Part shown: piece after piece, positions 35,938 to 43,586 of the stretch
Position numbering within the stretch: position 1 is the stretch's first letter
Layout of the letters: each line of letters starts with the position of its first letter
NCBI GenBank assembly: GCA_902554785.1
Contig: CACDQG010000001.1
Location: forward strand, 1-45,245
Length of the DNA: 45,245 nucleotides
From: an uncultured Pelagibacteraceae bacterium
GTDB lineage: Bacteria; Pseudomonadota; Alphaproteobacteria; Pelagibacterales; Pelagibacteraceae
Direction of reading: 5' to 3'
Position numbers and translations under genes: made by a program
The notes under the pieces: model-generated
Seen by the model: only the letters and a program-made list of their open reading frames with translations
What the model was told of the DNA's origin: nothing
Databases searched by the model: none

Positions 35938-36997
35938 ATGTGGAATAGTTGGCCTTCCTAATGTTGGAAAATCAACTTTATTTAATGCTCTAACAGCATC
36001 AAAAAACGCTGAGTCAGCAAATTTCCCTTTTTGCACTATTGACCCAAACATTGGTATAGTTGATGTTGTTGATACGAGGCTTGATCAACTAGCTAAACTG
36101 TCAAATTCAAAGAAAAAAATTTATACAAATATTACTTTTGTTGATATTGCAGGTCTAGTAAAAGGTGCTTCAAAAGGTGAAGGATTAGGTAATAAATTTC
36201 TTTCTCACATTAGAGAAGTCGATGCAATTATTCATCTAGTAAGATGTTTTGACTCTGAAAAAATTACTCATGTTAACTCAAAAATCAACCCAGCGGATGA
36301 TCTTGAAACTATTAAAACTGAGATAATTCTGTCAGATTTAGACATAATCCAAAAAAAACTCGAAAAAAGTAAAAAAAAATTACTCGATGAAAAAGAAATA
36401 AAAATTTTAAATGACAAATTGAACAGATTAAATAATGGTGAAGAAGCCAAAGTCAATAATGTGGTAGAGGAAAAGTTGCTCAATAATATTGGATTATTAA
36501 GTATTAAGCCGAAAATCATTGTATGTAATGTAGATGAAGAAAATCTATCTAAAGGAAATAAATATACTGAAATGGTAAAAATCAAATATCCAAATGAAAA
36601 AGTAATTTATATTTGCGCTGATATTGAAGATCAACTTTCTGGTCTTGAAAAAAGTGAAAAAGAAACTTTTATGAATGATATTGGTTTAGACAAAACGGGT
36701 TTAAATCAACTCATTAAAGAAGGATATGATCTTCTGAAACTAGATACTTTTTTTACATCTGGGCCTGAAGAAAGTAGAGCATGGACAGTAAGAAAAAATA
36801 CTCCAGCTCCAAAAGCAGCGAGTGTCATTCATACAGATTTTGAAAAAAATTTTATTAGAGCAGAAGCTGTAAGCTGCGAAGATTTTATAAAATATGGAAG
36901 TTCTGAGAAATGCAAAGAGAATGGAAAGTTAAGGATTGAAGGGAAAGATTATATTGTTAAAGATGGCGATGTATTACACTTCCGAGTCAATCCTTGA
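35927..36997 (+). CDS. ychF: YchF/OLA1-family ATPase
   Basis: Obg-related P-loop ATPase that binds ribosomes and responds to redox stress. The G1 loop is GLPNVGKSTLFNALT near residue 8. G3 is DIAGLVKGASKGEG, and the G4 position reads NVDE rather than NKxD, which explains the family's preference for ATP over GTP. A coiled-coil insertion (about 125-165) and a C-terminal TGS domain (SCEDFIKYGSSEKCKENGKL to [12 protein letters not shown]) follow. At 356 residues it is close to normal. Its 3' end overlaps the convergent petC by 24 bp. Confidence 0.96.
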   Translation: MGFKCGIVGLPNVGKSTLFNALTASKNAESANFPFCTIDPNIGIVDVVDTRLDQLAKLSNSKKKIYTNITFVDIAGLVKGASKGEGLGNKFLSHIREVDAIIHLVRCFDSEKITHVNSKINPADDLETIKTEIILSDLDIIQKKLEKSKKKLLDEKEIKILNDKLNRLNNGEEAKVNNVVEEKLLNNIGLLSIKPKIIVCNVDEENLSKGNKYTEMVKIKYPNEKVIYICADIEDQLSGLEKSEKETFMNDIGLDKTGLNQLIKEGYDLLKLDTFFTSGPEESRAWTVRKNTPAPKAASVIHTDFEKNFIRAEAVSCEDFIKYGSSEKCKENGKLRIEGKDYIVKDGDVLHFRVNP

Positions 36998-37756
36998 CCA
37001 TATTTTTTTCATGCTTAAATAAACAAGAATTGTTAAAAGTACTAAATAAATAATTACTTTAACACCAGTTTTATGTCTCTCTTCAAGTTCTGGCTCTGCA
37101 GCCCAAGCCAAAAAAGTTGTTACATCTTTGGCCATTTGATCAACAGTGGACTCTGTGCCATCTGCATATTCAACTAATCCATCCATTAAATTATTTGGCA
37201 TTTTAATTTTATTACCGGCCATATATTTATTGTAATAAACACCGTCATCAAGAGTTACACCTGGAGGAGGGTCTTCGTAGCCAACAAGAACTGAATAAAT
37301 GTAATTAGCTCCTCCTTTTCTTGCTTTGACTAAAACTGACATGTCAGGCGGGTATGCCCCACCATTTGCAGCTGTTGCTGCCTGAACATTAGGGTACGGG
37401 CTCTTAAATTTATCTGAAGGTTTTCCTGGTCGAGTAAACATTTCTCCTTGAGAGTCTGGACCATCCTCTATTTCGAAACTAGCTGCAATCGCTTTAACTT
37501 CTTGTTCTGAAAACTCAGGTCCACCAGGTTCTCCTAGATTTCTATAGCTAAGATATTGCATTGAATGACAAGAAGCACAGACTTCTTTATAAACTTGAAA
37601 TCCCCTTTGTAATGATGCTCTATCAAAAGTTCCTGTTAAACCTTTAAAACTCCAATCCACTTTAATTGGATCAACCATTTCAGCGCTTTGTAGTGGTCTA
37701 AGTGAGATAAAAAGCAAAAAAGATAAAACGAGTAGTTTTATATTAGACTTTATCAT
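36974..37756 (-). CDS. petC: PetC, cytochrome c1 of the bc1 complex
   Basis: Haem-c subunit of complex III that passes electrons from the Rieske centre to cytochrome c. A signal peptide ([20 protein letters not shown], cleaved about QSA) precedes the mature protein. The covalent haem site is CASCH, in [19 protein letters not shown]. The distal Met region is probably [16 protein letters not shown] single C-terminal membrane anchor (about 234-250) holds it. It overlaps petB by 14 bp and is last in the petABC operon. Confidence 0.95.
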   Translation of the reverse strand: MIKSNIKLLVLSFLLFISLRPLQSAEMVDPIKVDWSFKGLTGTFDRASLQRGFQVYKEVCASCHSMQYLSYRNLGEPGGPEFSEQEVKAIAASFEIEDGPDSQGEMFTRPGKPSDKFKSPYPNVQAATAANGGAYPPDMSVLVKARKGGANYIYSVLVGYEDPPPGVTLDDGVYYNKYMAGNKIKMPNNLMDGLVEYADGTESTVDQMAKDVTTFLAWAAEPELEERHKTGVKVIIYLVLLTILVYLSMKKIWSRIDSEV

Positions 37757-39002
37757 TAACCTTCCTAGCTAAAGATGGTTCTGCTCCTCCGGTTAATACT
37801 GGTTCGGAGATGCTCATAGGAATCGGATCCGTTTTTTCCAAATAACCAACAACAGGCATAACTACTATAAAATGTAAGAAATAATAAATAGTTCCCACTC
37901 TAGCTAATACTAAGTAAATTCCTTCAGCTGGCATCGCACCAACATAACCAAGCATTAGAACGTCTATTACTAATATCCAAAAGAACTGTCTATAAATCGG
38001 TCTAAATACAGCCGATCTAACTTTTGATGTGTCTAACCAAGGTAGTACAAATAAAATAAAAATTGCACTGAACATTAAAATCACTCCACCTAATTTATCA
38101 GGGACAGATCTTAAAATTGCGTAAAATGGTAACAAATACCATTCAGGTACTATGTGAGCAGGTGTAACTAATGGATTGGCAGGTATATAATTATCTGAGT
38201 GTCCCAAAACATTTGGAGTGAAGAATACAAATCCAGCAAATATGATCATAAAAACTAAAAGCGCGAAAGCGTCTTTAATTGTTATATAAGGATGAAATGG
38301 AACTGTATCTTTAGACGGTTTCTTTATATCAATACCTACAGGGTTATTATTTCCTGGAACATGTAAAGCCCAAATGTGTAAAACTACTAATCCTAAAATT
38401 AAAAACGGGATTAAATAATGTAAACTAAAGAATCTGTTTAGTGTTGGATTATCTACAGAATATGCTCCCCATAGCCAAGTTGTTATACTATCTCCAACTA
38501 AAGGGATCGCACTAAATAAATTAGTTATTACTGTAGCGCCCCAGAAACTCATTTGACCCCAAGGCAAAACATAACCCATGAAAGCTGCTGCCATCATTAA
38601 TAGATAAATCATCAGACCAATTATCCAAATTACTTCTCTTGGTGATTTATATGATCCATAAAATAAAGACCTAAAAATGTGTATATAAACTGCTAGGAAA
38701 AACATAGATGCGCCATTGCTATGAATATATCTTATTAGCCAACCATAATTTACATCTCTCATTATATGTTCTACACTCGCAAAAGCTAAATCTGCATGAG
38801 CGACGTAATGCATTGCTAAAACAATTCCTGTAACTATTTGAGTGATTAAACAAAAAGTTAAAATTCCACCAAAGGTCCACCAATAATTTAAATTTTTTGG
38901 AGTAGGATAATCTGTAAGGTGTGCTCCAAGAGTAAGTAATGGCAAACGGTCGTTAAACCATTTAGCTGCTTTAGATTTTGGTACGTATTCGTGTTCACTC
39001 AT
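37743..39002 (-). CDS. petB: PetB, cytochrome b of the bc1 complex
   Basis: Quinol-oxidising, eight-helix membrane subunit of complex III. Haem-ligating histidines occur in [11 protein letters not shown] and [20 protein letters not shown] on helix B, and in FSLHYLIPF and [13 protein letters not shown] on helix [21 protein letters not shown] (Qo region) and the Qo-site PEWY (in [17 protein letters not shown]) are intact. The 419-residue length fits an unsplit bacterial/mitochondrial-type cytochrome b. It lies 6 bp after petA. Confidence 0.97.
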   Translation of the reverse strand: MSEHEYVPKSKAAKWFNDRLPLLTLGAHLTDYPTPKNLNYWWTFGGILTFCLITQIVTGIVLAMHYVAHADLAFASVEHIMRDVNYGWLIRYIHSNGASMFFLAVYIHIFRSLFYGSYKSPREVIWIIGLMIYLLMMAAAFMGYVLPWGQMSFWGATVITNLFSAIPLVGDSITTWLWGAYSVDNPTLNRFFSLHYLIPFLILGLVVLHIWALHVPGNNNPVGIDIKKPSKDTVPFHPYITIKDAFALLVFMIIFAGFVFFTPNVLGHSDNYIPANPLVTPAHIVPEWYLLPFYAILRSVPDKLGGVILMFSAIFILFVLPWLDTSKVRSAVFRPIYRQFFWILVIDVLMLGYVGAMPAEGIYLVLARVGTIYYFLHFIVVMPVVGYLEKTDPIPMSISEPVLTGGAEPSLARKVNDKV

Positions 39003-39008
39003 AATTTT

Positions 39009-39530
39009 TTAACCTATCTTTATTGTATTACTGTCAACAAATTCGAACTTCGGTATCTCCATGTTTGTTGGCGCTGGTCCTTTTCTTATTCTGCCTGATA
39101 CATCATAGTGTGAACCATGACAAGGACAAAACCAACCGTTAAAATCGCCTTTATCTTTTAGAGGTACACATCCAAGATGGGTACAAACGCCTAACATAAC
39201 TAACCATTCGTCTTTTCCCTCTTTTACTCTATCTTCATCTTTTTGAGGATCAGGCAAATCGTCCAACTTTACCGCTCTAGCCTCAGCAATCTCCTCTGAA
39301 GTCCTTCTTTTTAAGAATACTGGTTTTCCTCTCCACAAAACAGTAATAGATTTACCAGGTTCTATATTGCTAATGTCAACTTCTGTCGTAGCTAAGGCTT
39401 GCTGAGCTTTATCAGGATTCATTTGATCAATCATTGGCCAAATAACTGCTCCAACACCCACTGCTCCAACTGTATAGCTAGCCGTAAATAAAAAATCTCT
39501 TCTGTTAACTTTTTTTTCTTCTTTGCTCAT
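39009..39530 (-). CDS. petA: PetA, Rieske iron-sulfur protein of the bc1 complex
   Basis: Carries the [2Fe-2S] cluster that accepts electrons from ubiquinol. The cluster boxes are CTHLGC and CPCHGSHYD, giving the two Cys-His ligand pairs and the disulfide cysteines. The N-terminus has a Tat signal-anchor with NRRDFLFTASYTVGAVGVGA, as for other Rieske proteins, which are exported folded. At 173 residues it is normal. It is the first gene of petABC. A TATAAG -10-like element at 39547-39542 (minus) lies 11 bp upstream of its ATG, with no clear -35. It is divergent from trmL. Confidence 0.97.
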   Translation of the reverse strand: MSKEEKKVNRRDFLFTASYTVGAVGVGAVIWPMIDQMNPDKAQQALATTEVDISNIEPGKSITVLWRGKPVFLKRRTSEEIAEARAVKLDDLPDPQKDEDRVKEGKDEWLVMLGVCTHLGCVPLKDKGDFNGWFCPCHGSHYDVSGRIRKGPAPTNMEIPKFEFVDSNTIKIG

Positions 39531-39618
39531 TTATGTAAGTGCTTATAATGTAATTAATAAATAAAACCATATTTAAAGATTTCTAGGGTCAGAATGACAC
39601 ATAAATTGAGCTTAAATA

Positions 39619-40068
39619 ATGCACATAGTACTTTACAAACCTGATATCCCTCAAAATACTGCAGCAATAATCAGACTTGGAGCCTGTCTAAATTTGAATA
39701 TTCACTTAATAGAACCATGTGGTTTTAATTTAAACGATAGCAGATTTAAAAGAGTAGTTATGGATTATGCTGGTTTAAGTAAGATTGTTCGGCACAATAG
39801 CTTTGAGTCATTTAAAAAAAAATATAAGAAATCAAGAATAGTTTTAATGACAACTAAGGCAAAAAAATTATATCATAAGTTTAAATTTAAAAAGAATGAT
39901 ATGATTTTATTTGGAAAAGAAAGTGCTGGGGTTCCAGAAGAGATACATAAAATACTCAAAAATAAAATAAAGATACCTATGAACAAAAAAACTAGATCTT
40001 TAAATGTTGCAATGAGTGTTGCGATAGTAGCTTCTGAAGCTTTAAGACAAAATAATTTACTTAAATGA
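39619..40068 (+). CDS. trmL: TrmL, tRNA (cytidine/uridine-34-2'-O)-methyltransferase
   Basis: SPOUT-class methyltransferase that 2'-O-methylates the wobble base of certain leucine tRNAs. Features are VLYKPDIPQNTAAIIRLGAC at the N-terminus, HLIEPCGF, and the knotted SAM site FGKESAGVPEEI, then IPMNKKTRSLNVAMSVAIV. The 149-residue length matches. It overlaps hemF by 4 bp (ATGA) and is divergent from petA across 88 bp. Confidence 0.94.
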   Translation: MHIVLYKPDIPQNTAAIIRLGACLNLNIHLIEPCGFNLNDSRFKRVVMDYAGLSKIVRHNSFESFKKKYKKSRIVLMTTKAKKLYHKFKFKKNDMILFGKESAGVPEEIHKILKNKIKIPMNKKTRSLNVAMSVAIVASEALRQNNLLK

Positions 40069-40889
40069 TTACACCTGAATTTAGAAAAAAAATGGCTGAT
40101 AGCTGGTTTTCATATTTACAAACTCAGATTTGTAAAGAATTTGAATATCTTGAAAATAATAAAGTAAAATTTTCAAAAAGAGATTGGAATAAAAATAAAA
40201 AAAATGAAGGTGGAGGAACTTCATTTTTATTATCAAATGGGAAAATATTTGATAAAGTTGGAGTTAATAAATCTACCGTTTCAGGAATTTTTCCTAAACA
40301 ATTTAGATCAAAAATATTAGGAGCTGAAAGAAAAGGTAAATACTGGGCTTCAGGAGTTTCTGTGGTTGCTCATATGAGAAACCCCAAAATGCCTGCAATA
40401 CATTTCAACACTAGGTTTATAGTAACTTCTAAAGAGTGGTTTGGTGGAGGAATGGATGCAACACCAAGTTATGAAGATCTAAAAGAAAAAAAAATGATAC
40501 ATTATGAATTAAAAAAAGTATGTGACCAAAATAAAAAAAATTATAAAAAATATAAAAAATGGTGTGATAAGTATTTTTATTTACCGCACAGGAAAGAAGC
40601 TAGAGGTATTGGTGGTATTTTTTTTGACTATGAAACTAAAGATTGGATTAAAAACTTTAAATTTGTAAGAGAGCTCGGTCTTTCTTTTATAGATATTTCA
40701 AAAAAAGTTATAAAGAGAAAAGAAAAATTCAAATGGACAAAAAAGGACAAAGAAAAACAGTTCTTCAAACGAGGTAGATATGTAGAGTTCAATCTTTTGT
40801 ATGATAGAGGTACAAGATTTGGATTAAACTCGGGAGGTAATATTGACTCAATATTAATGTCACTTCCTCCTGAAGCAAAGTGGAAATAG
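40065..40889 (+). CDS. hemF: HemF, oxygen-dependent coproporphyrinogen III oxidase (short C-terminus)
   Basis: Converts coproporphyrinogen III to protoporphyrinogen IX with O2. Diagnostic stretches are GGGTSFLLSNGKIFDKVGVN, GVSVVAHMRNPKMPAIHFNT, WFGGGMDATPSY, HRKEARGIGGIFFDY and GRYVEFNLLYDRGTRFGLN, then IDSILMSLPPEAKW. The protein stops at KWK, about 25 residues earlier than E. coli HemF, which continues with a conserved segment after the equivalent W. It has 274 residues versus about 300. The stop lies 2 bp before the preferred greA start. An aerobic lifestyle is implied. Confidence 0.94.
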   Translation: MITPEFRKKMADSWFSYLQTQICKEFEYLENNKVKFSKRDWNKNKKNEGGGTSFLLSNGKIFDKVGVNKSTVSGIFPKQFRSKILGAERKGKYWASGVSVVAHMRNPKMPAIHFNTRFIVTSKEWFGGGMDATPSYEDLKEKKMIHYELKKVCDQNKKNYKKYKKWCDKYFYLPHRKEARGIGGIFFDYETKDWIKNFKFVRELGLSFIDISKKVIKRKEKFKWTKKDKEKQFFKRGRYVEFNLLYDRGTRFGLNSGGNIDSILMSLPPEAKWK

Positions 40890-40891
40890 TT

Positions 40892-41368
40892 ATGGAAAAA
40901 GAACCAATTACAGTAAGCGGTCTTCAAAATTTAAAAGCAGAATTAGAAGATTTAAAAAATATTCAGAGGCCAAAAATTGTAGAAGCAATAGCTGAAGCAA
41001 GATCTCATGGAGATTTAAAAGAGAACGCTGAATATCATGCAGCAAAAGAGCAACAAGCATTAATCGAAAGCCGTGTAATTACAATTAATGATATTATTGC
41101 TAGAGCGAATGTAGTTGATGTCACTAAAATAGAAAATAATGGAAAAGTAATTTTTGGATCGACCATAAAAGTTCAAGATTTAGAAACAGATAAAAAAATT
41201 TCTTATAGATTAGTAGGCCAGGACGAAGCAGACATAAAAAAGAATTTAATTTTTTTTAAAAGTCCGATCGGGAAAGCCCTAATAGGTAAAAATAAAGGTG
41301 AAATGATAAGCGTTACAACACCATCTGGGGAAAGAAACTTTGAAATCCTTGATGTTGAGTACATTTAA
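40892..41368 (+). CDS. greA: GreA, transcript cleavage factor
   Basis: Inserts an N-terminal coiled coil into the RNA polymerase secondary channel and stimulates cleavage of backtracked RNA. The coiled-coil finger holds DLKNIQRPKIVEAIAEARSH and GDLKENAEYHAAKEQQA, with the acidic tip residues. The C-terminal FKBP-like domain ends SPIGKALIGKNKGE and VTTPSGERNFEILDVEY. The ATG at 40892 gives 158 residues, the E. coli length, and MEKEPITVSG fits. An in-frame ATG at 40880 inside hemF would add four residues. Its stop interlocks with that of the convergent CCA-adding enzyme gene. Confidence 0.96.
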   Translation: MEKEPITVSGLQNLKAELEDLKNIQRPKIVEAIAEARSHGDLKENAEYHAAKEQQALIESRVITINDIIARANVVDVTKIENNGKVIFGSTIKVQDLETDKKISYRLVGQDEADIKKNLIFFKSPIGKALIGKNKGEMISVTTPSGERNFEILDVEYI

Positions 41369-42627
41369 TTTAAATTTATTTTAATTATTTCTTCAACCCT
41401 TTCATTTGAAATTTTAAAATTATTATTTATCCAATCTTTCTCTAAAGTTTTTAAAACATTTCCTAACATTTGTCCCTCCCGCATCCCTTTTTGCTTTAGG
41501 GTTTCACCGTCTATTGGAAATATAGGTATTTTTATTTTTAAAATTTTATTAAGGGTTTTTGTAAAATCGTGTAATTTCACTTTTGAATTTATTGAAAAGT
41601 TAATCAAATTTAGAGCTATTAAATGATTTTTTCCATTTAAATAAGCATTTTTAACTAAATCTTTTTCAAAAAATTCTTTACTATTTTTTAGTTTAATCAA
41701 ATTTTTATTAAATTTTTCTAATGTCTCCTTATTTTTATTAGGTGCATTATATTTATGAATAAAATACTCATGATTATCTTTTTCATCAATTAGCATCACT
41801 GCTAATAAAATATCTACGTTTACTTTTGAGTATCGATACACTTTTTTAAGTCTATCTAATCTGTTTAGATACAAGAATTCAGGAAATATCATTAAAAATA
41901 TTTCCCTCAAATTACTACTTTGATTAATTGTTAAGAAATTCTTAAGTCCTAGAATTTTTAGTAGTTCAATTAAAATTCTCTCTTTAGAAATTTTTTTAAC
42001 ACCATCTAAATTTTGTTTGATTACATCGCTAGTTGTTGGTTCGACTACAATATCATACATAATTTTAAATCTTATAAATCTAATAATTCTTAAATAATCC
42101 TCCTCTATTCTTTTTTGAGGGTCTCCAATAAACTTTATATTTTTATTTTTAAGATCAATTGTGCCCATTTGTGGGTCGAAAAGTTTTCCATTAATATCCA
42201 TATAAATTGCATTGATTGTAAAGTCTCTTCTCTCAGAATCTTTTTGCCAATCTTCAGTATATTCTACCTCTGCATGCCTTCCATCTGTTTTAATATCTTT
42301 TCTCAGAGTTGTTATTTCAACTTTATGATTTTTGGATACGATAGTTACAGTTCCATGTTTAACTCCTGTTTCAATAACTTTTAGATTTGTGTCTCTAAAT
42401 TTTTCTTTGATCTGATCTGTGGTTAAAGTTGTTGCAACATCGATATCGTCTATTCTTTCATTTGAAAGATATTTCCTTACACATCCACCTACAAATCTAG
42501 CAACTATTTTACCTTCGGGAGTACCATCTTGTAATTTTTTAAAAATAAATTTTAATTCTTTGTGTCTGTAAAACGGAAAAATAAAACTCTTGATATTTTT
42601 TAAAAAATTAAAACTTAGATTAAGCAT
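41365..42627 (-). CDS. CCA tRNA nucleotidyltransferase / poly(A) polymerase family protein
   Basis: Class II nucleotidyltransferase. The head domain shows FVGGCVRKYL (family GGxVR), the catalytic acidic pair in DDIDVATTL, and GVKHGTVTIV. ERRDFTINAIYMD and FDPQMGTIDLKNK, then RIEEDYLRIIRFIRF with the RNA-binding Arg motif, complete it. A helical tail of about 200 residues follows. In alphaproteobacteria such genes usually encode the CCA-adding enzyme, though a poly(A) polymerase cannot be excluded. The ATG at 42627 lies only 7 nt after the encoded CCA end of tRNA-Gln, leaving no room for a ribosome-binding site outside the tRNA. Confidence 0.88.
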   Translation of the reverse strand: MLNLSFNFLKNIKSFIFPFYRHKELKFIFKKLQDGTPEGKIVARFVGGCVRKYLSNERIDDIDVATTLTTDQIKEKFRDTNLKVIETGVKHGTVTIVSKNHKVEITTLRKDIKTDGRHAEVEYTEDWQKDSERRDFTINAIYMDINGKLFDPQMGTIDLKNKNIKFIGDPQKRIEEDYLRIIRFIRFKIMYDIVVEPTTSDVIKQNLDGVKKISKERILIELLKILGLKNFLTINQSSNLREIFLMIFPEFLYLNRLDRLKKVYRYSKVNVDILLAVMLIDEKDNHEYFIHKYNAPNKNKETLEKFNKNLIKLKNSKEFFEKDLVKNAYLNGKNHLIALNLINFSINSKVKLHDFTKTLNKILKIKIPIFPIDGETLKQKGMREGQMLGNVLKTLEKDWINNNFKISNERVEEIIKINLN

Positions 42628-42634
42628 AAATCTA

Positions 42635-42708
42635 TGGCTGGGGCACTAGGATTCGAACCTAGGATGGCGGTATCAAAAACCGCTGCCTTACCGCTTGGCT
42701 ATGCCCCA
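42635..42708 (-). tRNA. tRNA-Gln (TTG anticodon)
   Basis: A 74-nt cloverleaf on the minus strand begins TGGGGCATAGCCAAGCGG and ends TGCCCCAGCCA with encoded CCA. The anticodon stem GCGGT/ACCGC encloses TTTTGAT, giving anticodon TTG. The unusual U1-A72 start and G73 discriminator are the identity elements of bacterial tRNA-Gln. It lies 35 nt after ispE and 7 nt before the CCA-adding enzyme gene, all on the same strand. Confidence 0.95.
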
Positions 42709-42743
42709 ATTACAAATGACAGATATATCATAATTAAATAAAT

Positions 42744-43583
42744 TTAAATAGTTTTTGCAATTGAGATCCAAAATTTGGGGTATTTCTTTCTTAATTTTTT
42801 AAGTGCGACCATTGAACTATTTTTATTAACAAACACACCATAACAAGTAGATCCTGAGCCTGTCATTCTTGCAAAATGGCATTCTTTAAATTCATTAATA
42901 TTTAGTAGTAATTTTCTTAAAATTTTATGCTTTTTTTCAACAATGGATTGCAAATCATTTTTAGAATTTATTAAGTACTCAATGAAATTTTTTCTTAAAG
43001 ATAAACTTTTATTAATAGGGTTTTTCAATTTTGAATAATTTTTGACTTTAGCATATACGCTTTTGGTGGAGCTTTTTATCCTAGGAAAGATCAATAACAA
43101 ATGAAAATTATGTTTTTTATTTAAACTGAGTACAGATCTTAAATTTTTTTGATATCCCTGATTATGAAAAAAAAGTCTTAAATCGGAACCAACTTTGCTT
43201 ATAATTTTGTCTAAAGTCTTTTTATTTAATTTTTTTTTTGTTAAGTGCTTTAATAGTGTTGCGGCGTTACTTGTGCCACCACCAAGGCCAGCAAAGACTG
43301 GAATTTTCTTAATTACTTTCACAGCGTAGTAATCATTGATAATTTTATTTTTTCTCATTACACTTAAAACTTTCTTTACTGAATTATTGGATTTGTTAAT
43401 ATCTTTTGAGAAAGGACCCGCAAAAGAAACTTGATCAAAATTTTTATTTCTGATTTTTTTTAAAAATATTTTGTCATGAAGGTCGATAAGACAATAAATT
43501 GACTGGATATTATGAAGTCCACTTTTAAGTCTTTTATTGACTAATAATGTTAAATTTATTTTTGCATAAGACTTTAAGACCAT
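42744..43583 (-). CDS. ispE: IspE, 4-diphosphocytidyl-2-C-methyl-D-erythritol kinase
   Basis: GHMP-family kinase of the MEP isoprenoid pathway. The N-terminal SYAKINLTLLV contains the family lysine. The ATP-binding GHMP loop is PVFAGLGGGTSNAATLL, and the third motif is ARMTGSGSTCYGVF. The 279-residue length is normal. It starts 3 bp after the TPR-protein gene. A TPR-protein-ispE neighbourhood is seen in other alphaproteobacteria. Confidence 0.95.
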   Translation of the reverse strand: MVLKSYAKINLTLLVNKRLKSGLHNIQSIYCLIDLHDKIFLKKIRNKNFDQVSFAGPFSKDINKSNNSVKKVLSVMRKNKIINDYYAVKVIKKIPVFAGLGGGTSNAATLLKHLTKKKLNKKTLDKIISKVGSDLRLFFHNQGYQKNLRSVLSLNKKHNFHLLLIFPRIKSSTKSVYAKVKNYSKLKNPINKSLSLRKNFIEYLINSKNDLQSIVEKKHKILRKLLLNINEFKECHFARMTGSGSTCYGVFVNKNSSMVALKKLRKKYPKFWISIAKTI

Positions 43584-43586
43584 AAT

